Source: Alphaproteobacteria bacterium (GTDB lineage Bacteria; Pseudomonadota; Alphaproteobacteria; JAPULJ01). From it: a stretch of DNA of 39,696 bases. The stretch spans positions 1 through 39,696 of the forward strand of contig JAPULJ010000348.1 of the NCBI GenBank assembly GCA_027295145.1. The letters are read 5' to 3'. The notes beneath the pieces were generated by a model, which saw nothing but the letters and a program-made list of their open reading frames with translations, did not search any database and had not been told where the DNA came from. Shown in pieces: positions 35,179 to 39,696 of this stretch (position 1 is its first letter; the number at the start of each line of letters is the position of its first letter). Made by a program: the position numbers and the translations under genes.

Positions 35179-35769
35179 GTGAACAGACCACGTCTCATAT
35201 TTGGGCTCGGCGTCTTCGCCGGGACGGTTTATCCGTTTGCCTCGGTGCTGGCGGAGGAAACCAAGAAGTCGGGCATGCCCCAACTCGATCCCTCGACCTT
35301 CGCCTCGCAGCTCTTCTGGCTGGCGGTGACCTTTGGGCTCTTCCTGCTGATGGTCTGGCGGGTTGCGCTGCCAAAGATCGGCCGCGTCCTGGAGGACAGG
35401 CGCGAGCGCATCGAGCGCGATATCGCCCGCGCCGGCGAGATCAAGACCGAAGCCGAGCAGGTCCTGGCCGCTTACGACCGCCTCTCCGCCGAGGGCAGGG
35501 CGAGCGCCCAAAGCCTTATCCGCGAAGAGCACCAACGCGCCGCGGCAGAGGCCGCTGCCGACCATGAAAAGCTCGGCGCGCGGTTGAACGACGAGATTAC
35601 TGCCGCCGAAAGCCGCATCGCGGAGGCGCGTAAATCCGCGCTGATCGAAATCGCCGGCATCGCTGGCGAAATCGCCCAGAGTGCGGCCGAACGCCTGATC
35701 GGGGTCAAAATCGACAAGAAATCGGCGACGGCGGCGACCCGCAAGGCGGCCAAGGAACGCAGCGCATGA
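35179..35769 (+). CDS. atpF': ATP synthase F0 subunit b'
   Basis: Alphaproteobacteria and phototrophs use two different b subunits (b and b') as the peripheral stalk. The 196-residue protein has an N-terminal hydrophobic leader (LIFGLGVFAGTVYPFASV), then the membrane anchor FASQLFWLAVTFGLFLLMVW. A long charged coiled coil (about 70-180) follows. A GTG at 35179, with AGGAAG upstream, is preferred; the longer frame from 35113 lies in the atpE-atpF' gap. Its stop overlaps the atpF ATG by four bases. Confidence 0.93.
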   Translation: MNRPRLIFGLGVFAGTVYPFASVLAEETKKSGMPQLDPSTFASQLFWLAVTFGLFLLMVWRVALPKIGRVLEDRRERIERDIARAGEIKTEAEQVLAAYDRLSAEGRASAQSLIREEHQRAAAEAAADHEKLGARLNDEITAAESRIAEARKSALIEIAGIAGEIAQSAAERLIGVKIDKKSATAATRKAAKERSA

Positions 35770-36257
35770 CCGAATTGCTCAAGACCGCTGAAATTTGGGT
35801 CGCCATATCCTTCCTCATCTTCGTCGCCTTCGTGCTGTGGAAGGGGTTGAAGCCGATGCTCGGTTCTCTCGACGCCCGCGCCGCGCGCATCAAGCAAGAG
35901 CTCGACGACGCCCAGCGCTTACGCGAAGAAGCCCAAAAACTGCTCGCCGAGTACCAGCGCAAAGAGCGCGACGCGGCGAGCGAGGCCGAGGCCATGCTGG
36001 CCCACGCCCGCGAAGAAGCGGGCCGGCTGCGCGCCAAAGCGGCCGAAGATCTCAAAGCCTCGATCGCCCGCCGCGAAGCCCAAGCTCTCGATCGCATCGC
36101 CCAGGCCGAGGCCCAGGCCGAGGCGGACGTCCGGGCCGAGGCGGTCAACCTCGCCGTCGCCGTCACCCACCACCTCTTGGCCGACAATCTCGATGCCAAG
36201 GAATCCGACAAACTTATCGACCAGTCGATCAAGGAACTCCCCGGCAAACTCCACTGA
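35766..36257 (+). CDS. atpF: ATP synthase F0 subunit b
   Basis: The 163-residue stalk protein has one N-terminal transmembrane helix (WVAISFLIFVAFVLWKGL) and a long alanine/glutamate/arginine-rich coiled coil, ending in IKELPGKLH. It is the last gene of the F0 operon. The F1 genes (atpHAGDC) are not here and must be elsewhere, as is usual in Rhodospirillales and Rhizobiales. It converges on the exporter gene across 44 bases without a clear terminator hairpin. Confidence 0.95.
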   Translation: MTELLKTAEIWVAISFLIFVAFVLWKGLKPMLGSLDARAARIKQELDDAQRLREEAQKLLAEYQRKERDAASEAEAMLAHAREEAGRLRAKAAEDLKASIARREAQALDRIAQAEAQAEADVRAEAVNLAVAVTHHLLADNLDAKESDKLIDQSIKELPGKLH

Positions 36258-36301
36258 TCGGGGCGTGGGCCGGGACCGATCCAAATTAAAAGGATAATTC
36301 C

Positions 36302-37549
36302 TTACCCCGGTCGGCGGCCGATATTGTAGACGGACTCGGTCGCGCGGGCCTCGGCGGGGCTGAGAATGCGACGGTCGCGGCCACGCCAGGCCAGCGACCA
36401 GAAGGCAATAAGCGCCAGCACCGACATCGCCGCGAGGCCCAGGCTCATCGTCAGTTGTGTCCAGCCCACCGCGTAGGCCACGCCGATGGTGACGCCGGCC
36501 GCCGTGGTCAACTGCAAAAAACCGAGCAGCGCCGAGGCCGCCCCCGCTTTGGTCGAATATGGACCGATGGCCCCGGCAAGGGCATTCGGTAGCGTGAACC
36601 CGAGGCATGTCATGAAGATCCCCTGAGGCACAAGCAGGGTCAGAAGCGTGCGCTCGCCAACCAGTGACAGACCGGCCTGGGTGAGCCCCGCCAACGCCCC
36701 AATGCCGACCCCGATCAGCACCATGCGCTCGATGCCCACGCGCAATGTGATGCGCGCGGCGAGTAGTGTGCCGGCGCTGTAGCTGAGCGCCATGGCGGCA
36801 AAGTAGTATCCGTAGACGTTCGGCGAGACGCCGTGTTGAGTGATGATCACGTGAGGCGAGCCGGAGAGAAATATGACGAGCCCCCCGATAGTGAAAGACA
36901 CGGTGAGCGCGAAGCCCATGAAGCCACGTTCGCCCAGCATCTCGCGGTAGTTCGCGGCCATGCGCCGGCGGTTGAGCGCATCGGGATCGAGGCGCTGATT
37001 TGTTTCGTGAAAGAGGCCTGCAAGGCTCAGCAGCGTTGCCGCGCCGATCACAGCCATGGCAATGAAGATCGCCCTCCAGTCGAAGCTAGTGAGCAGATAG
37101 CCGCCCAAAATCGGTGCCAATGCCGGGATCAGCCCCATCGCCGCGCCCAAATAGGCGAGGGCTCGGGCCGCATGCTCGCGGCTGAATACGTCGCGCACTA
37201 CCGCGCGCGCGATCGTCGGCCCGGCGCAACAGCCGATTGCCTGGAAGAAGCGCGCCGCGATCAACGCTTCAATGCTGGGGGCGAAGATGCAGGCAAGGGA
37301 TCCTACGAAAAAGATCGCGATACCCACGATAAGAACGGGCTTGCGCCCGAAACGATCGGAGAGCGGCCCATAGAAAAGCTGCGCCGCGGCGGTGCCAAGG
37401 AAAAATGCGGAGAGCGTCCACTGCACCATCGCCGCGTCGGTCCCGAAGGCGCGCGCGATCGCTGGCAGCGCCGGCAGATAGGTGTCGGTTGCGATCGGCT
37501 GGTAGGCGATCAATGTGACCAGCAGCGCCCAAAAGGCTACGCGCTTCAA
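36302..37549 (-). CDS. Bcr/CflA-type multidrug efflux MFS transporter
   Basis: This 12-helix major facilitator of about 415 residues has the Bcr/CflA-type start: YQPIATDTYLPALPAI, then MVQWTLSAFFLGTAAAQLFYGPLSDRFGRKPVL (motif A in the 2-3 loop). Motif C-like GLIPALAPILGG follows. Drug:proton antiport is expected; the substrates cannot be read from the sequence. A TTG at 37549 with GGAG seven bases upstream is the best start. An ATG at 37588 gives 13 more residues but has no ribosome binding site. A large palindrome lies upstream at 37689-37757. Confidence 0.9.
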   Translation of the reverse strand: MKRVAFWALLVTLIAYQPIATDTYLPALPAIARAFGTDAAMVQWTLSAFFLGTAAAQLFYGPLSDRFGRKPVLIVGIAIFFVGSLACIFAPSIEALIAARFFQAIGCCAGPTIARAVVRDVFSREHAARALAYLGAAMGLIPALAPILGGYLLTSFDWRAIFIAMAVIGAATLLSLAGLFHETNQRLDPDALNRRRMAANYREMLGERGFMGFALTVSFTIGGLVIFLSGSPHVIITQHGVSPNVYGYYFAAMALSYSAGTLLAARITLRVGIERMVLIGVGIGALAGLTQAGLSLVGERTLLTLLVPQGIFMTCLGFTLPNALAGAIGPYSTKAGAASALLGFLQLTTAAGVTIGVAYAVGWTQLTMSLGLAAMSVLALIAFWSLAWRGRDRRILSPAEARATESVYNIGRRPG

Positions 37550-37688
37550 TTGTGTCTCCAGTATCAGGGGGCGGCGGCACCCGAGCATATAGCGATGCGA
37601 TCTACCGCCGACAATCACCGGCCTCGCGGAAGCGTCATGCACGCAGGGTATGCGTGGGAGCGAGATACTCACGCTCGACCACGCTCGA

Positions 37689-37757
37689 TAACAATAAATC
37701 GGAGACAGTATACTTATTATTACTGATAATAGGTATACTGTCTCCGATTTATTGTTA
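37689..37757. repeat. 69-base near-perfect palindrome, MITE/REP-like
   Basis: The 25-base arms at 37689-37713 and 37733-37757 are perfect inverted copies, each containing GGAGACAGTATAC or its complement. Inside them a T-G wobble and six more pairs (TATTAT and ATAATA) leave a five-base loop, TACTG. The structure is too long and lacks a T-run for an intrinsic terminator. The core resembles GGGGACAGTATACT-type repeats that I recall near Y1/REP-associated transposases in other proteobacteria. No transposase gene is adjacent. Confidence 0.8.
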
Positions 37758-37785
37758 CACGCACTGCTGCGCTACTGGCCCGAGC

Positions 37786-38406
37786 CTAAAAATCCTCAAT
37801 CACACGATCATCCCTGTGCGAAGCGAGGGCGCGCGCGTAGCGACGGGTCAATGCCGGCATGATCGGGCCCAGCCCCTTGGCGCCCGCCGGTCGCTTTAGA
37901 CCAAAGACTTCGCCCGGGAAATCGAGCTCTTTCTGGATCGCCCAGATTTCGTCATGACGATCCGGCGGCAGGATTTTTGCCGGATTGCCGACCGCAACCC
38001 AGCCGATCGGCACCACCGCATCCGGAGCCAACCGTGTCTTGATATGGACCACCCCGTTGATCCGCACCTGGGCGCCATGGCCGATCACCGCGCCATTGAA
38101 GATGGAAACGCCAGTCGCCAGGAACGCCTCATCCTCGACCGTGCAGCCCGAAAGATAGGCCCGCGGGCCGACCAGTACATTGTTGCCGATGGCCACCGGA
38201 TGACGCGCGGTGCCACGGATCACCGCGTTTTCCATGACGATGGTCTCGGCGCCAATCGAGATCGCGCCGCTCTCGGCGGTGATCACCGCGCCGTGCAGGA
38301 TGCAGGCCCCCGATTCCACTTTGACCTCACCAGAGAGGACCGCCGTCGTCGCAATCGTGGCATCGGCATCGACGACCGGGCAATTTCCTGCGTGTTCGAT
38401 CCGCAT
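37786..38406 (-). CDS. left-handed beta-helix (gamma-carbonic-anhydrase-like) protein
   Basis: The 206-residue protein is built of hexapeptide repeats typical of the left-handed beta-helix fold, and ends with the conserved VPIGWVAVGNPAKILPPDRHDEIW. Database names range from gamma carbonic anhydrase to transferase. The three zinc histidines of Cam-type enzymes seem to be absent: the aligned positions read R64 (NAVIRG), P81 and S86 (VGPRAYLSGC). A zinc carbonic anhydrase activity is therefore doubtful. The ATG at 38406 is chosen over a longer frame from 38436. Confidence 0.85.
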   Translation of the reverse strand: MRIEHAGNCPVVDADATIATTAVLSGEVKVESGACILHGAVITAESGAISIGAETIVMENAVIRGTARHPVAIGNNVLVGPRAYLSGCTVEDEAFLATGVSIFNGAVIGHGAQVRINGVVHIKTRLAPDAVVPIGWVAVGNPAKILPPDRHDEIWAIQKELDFPGEVFGLKRPAGAKGLGPIMPALTRRYARALASHRDDRVIEDF

Positions 38407-38451
38407 CAGGATTATTCCTTGTTCATGTTCCCTCAATCGCCGGCCGGTCGT

Positions 38452-38542
38452 CCCTGAGCTTGTCTAAGGGCGCACTCGCCCACAAGCCGGATACCGGACC
38501 CTCTACCCACCGCCAGTCACCCCGGACTTGATCCGGGGTGAC
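38452..38542. repeat. two REP-like palindromes
   Basis: CCCTGAGCTTGTCTAAGGG (38452-38470) and, 45 bases on, a perfect 11-base inverted repeat GTCACCCCGGA / TCCGGGGTGAC around CTTGA (38516-38542). Both resemble short palindromes dispersed in many alphaproteobacterial genomes. The rest of the 183-base gap between the beta-helix gene and ada shows no gene. Confidence 0.65.
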
Positions 38543-38589
38543 AAGGTGGAGATGAAGTGGTGCTTGTCCGGATATCCGATGAGCAAAGC

Positions 38590-39693
38590 TCACCGGTTTG
38601 TTGTATTAGCGCGCGCCCGTTCGCGCTCGATCAGGCCGCGTTTGCGATTCTCGCCCCAGCGATAGCCGCCGAGCCCGCCATCCCCGCGCACCGCCCGGTG
38701 GCAGGGGATCAGCAGCGAGACCGGATTGCCGGCGCAGGCCCGGCCGACGGCGCGCCTTGCGCCCTCATTGCCGAGCATCGCGGCGATCTGTGAATAGCTT
38801 CTGGTCTGGCCGTCGGGGATCGTGGTCAAGGCCCGCCAGACCCGGCGCTGGAACGCTGTCGCCCGCACATCGAGCGGCAGATCGGGGTGCGGTGCGCCCT
38901 CGACAAGATAGCGCAGCACGGCGTTGAGCACGTGCCCCAGAGCCTCATCGTCCCGATAGCGCTCGGCCGCCGGAAACTCCGCCTGTAGTGCTTTCTCCAG
39001 CGCCGCATCGTTGTCGCCGAAGGCGAGGAAGGCGACCCCTGAGCCGGTCGCCGCCACCAGGAAGCGGCCGATGGGGCCGTCGGCGATGGCGTAGCCGAGA
39101 TGCGCTCCGGCGCCGCCCCGCGCGTAGCTCGCCGGGGTCATCCCAAGGTGCGATCCGGCGCGCTCGTAGAGTCGGCTGGCCGACCCGTAGCCGGCCTCGT
39201 AGAGGGCGCCGGTCACATCGTCGCCCCCCCTGACGGCAACGCGAAAACGGGCCAGTCGCCTTGCATCGGCGTAGTCGCGCGGGCTGATTCCGACGAGGCG
39301 TTTGAACAGGCGCTGCAGGTGCGAAGGGCTGAGGCCGACCCGTTCGGACAATTCGCTCAAGGAGACCATACGCTCGGGGTTGTCGTCGATATAGGCGCAG
39401 GCAGCACGCACGGACTTAAGATGCGGATCGGCCGAGGCCACACGCTCCGGCCGGCAGCGCTTGCAGGCGCGAAATCCCTTGGCTTCGGCCGCCTGCGGCA
39501 CCTCGTAGAACTCGACAAAGCGACGCGCGGGCCGGCGCGAGGGGCACGAGGGCCGGCAGTAGATCCCCGTCGAGCGCACGGCGTAGACGAAGGCGCCGTC
39601 CTGCCTCCCATCATGGTCCAGCACCAATTGCCAGCGGCGCGCGTCGGCATCGCTTGCCTGGGGAGAAATTTTACTCGCGCGTATCGTGGTCAT
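38590..39693 (-). CDS. ada: Ada: methylphosphotriester-DNA / O6-methylguanine methyltransferase and regulator
   Basis: Ada repairs alkylated DNA by transferring methyl groups to its own cysteines and then activates the adaptive response. The 367-residue protein has the N-terminal zinc domain with four cysteines at about 46, 50, 77 and 80 (YCRPSCPSRRPARR, then ACKRC). An AraC-type DNA-binding domain follows (LSELSERVGLSPSHLQRLFK). The C-terminal alkyltransferase domain has the acceptor cysteine at about C331 in LIPCHRAV. All domains are complete. The ATG is three bases from the window end, so its promoter is outside. Confidence 0.95.
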   Translation of the reverse strand: MTTIRASKISPQASDADARRWQLVLDHDGRQDGAFVYAVRSTGIYCRPSCPSRRPARRFVEFYEVPQAAEAKGFRACKRCRPERVASADPHLKSVRAACAYIDDNPERMVSLSELSERVGLSPSHLQRLFKRLVGISPRDYADARRLARFRVAVRGGDDVTGALYEAGYGSASRLYERAGSHLGMTPASYARGGAGAHLGYAIADGPIGRFLVAATGSGVAFLAFGDNDAALEKALQAEFPAAERYRDDEALGHVLNAVLRYLVEGAPHPDLPLDVRATAFQRRVWRALTTIPDGQTRSYSQIAAMLGNEGARRAVGRACAGNPVSLLIPCHRAVRGDGGLGGYRWGENRKRGLIERERARANTTNR

Positions 39694-39696
39694 ATC

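Noticed and set aside
37689-37757. Intrinsic terminator for the exporter or beta-helix gene
   Set aside because: The stem is about 32 pairs, it is not followed by a T-run, and it lies upstream of the exporter gene and downstream of the beta-helix gene's stop only by chance.

Overview
The window reads as chromosomal DNA of a high-GC alphaproteobacterium, probably Rhodospirillales-like. The grounds are a CcrM-type GANTC methyltransferase, an ATP synthase F0 operon (atpI-B-E-F'-F) with split b/b' subunits and without F1 genes, the mutY / dciA / dsbA / smc cluster, a GTTC-N7-GTTC (alphaproteobacterial LexA-type) site, and Rhizobium/Rhodospirillum-style family variants throughout. The genus assignment is inference. 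No rRNA, tRNA, CRISPR array, integrase or intact transposase was recognised.

Layout. 0-5.7 kb: a small membrane protein, ispE, a TPR protein and ETF-ubiquinone oxidoreductase on the minus strand, then a family-4-like uracil-DNA glycosylase (UDG) on the plus strand. 5.7-11.7 kb: an accessory zone between the UDG gene and a lytic transglycosylase gene. It holds a 1109-residue SAM/adenylyl-cyclase/ATPase/TPR protein and an operon of a linalool-dehydratase/isomerase-like enzyme plus a TetR regulator. Each cargo block starts with a copy of the UDG 3' end and ends with a second shared sequence, so two blocks with the same borders appear stacked head to tail. 11.7-24.8 kb: slt, moaB, DUF2927, RidA diverging from a TetR gene, DUF2852, two glycosyltransferases annotated elsewhere with arsenosugar synthesis plus a kinase-fold protein, an SplB-like radical SAM protein with a LexA-type box, a CPA2 antiporter, an NTF2-like protein, rnhB and ccrM. 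24.8-28.6 kb: a PepSY / response regulator / histidine kinase operon and mutY. 28.7-36.3 kb: dciA, dsbA, smc, then the F0 operon. 36.3-39.7 kb: a Bcr/CflA-type exporter, a 69-bp near-perfect palindrome, a left-handed beta-helix protein, REP-like palindromes, and ada.

How it fits together. Most of the window is housekeeping: isoprenoid precursor synthesis, electron transfer, base-excision and alkylation repair (UDG, MutY, Ada, possibly the SplB-like protein), replication and segregation (DciA, RNase HII, SMC, CcrM), and ATP synthesis. The unusual part is the 6-kb zone between the UDG gene and slt. Its nested direct repeats suggest that two alternative cargos of one chromosomal locus have been joined in tandem. 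Several intergenic regions also carry readable regulatory sites: a TetR-type operator over a sigma70-like promoter, a LexA-type box, GANTC clusters, 11-bp-spaced direct repeats before the two-component operon, and a chain of minicistrons between atpI and atpB.
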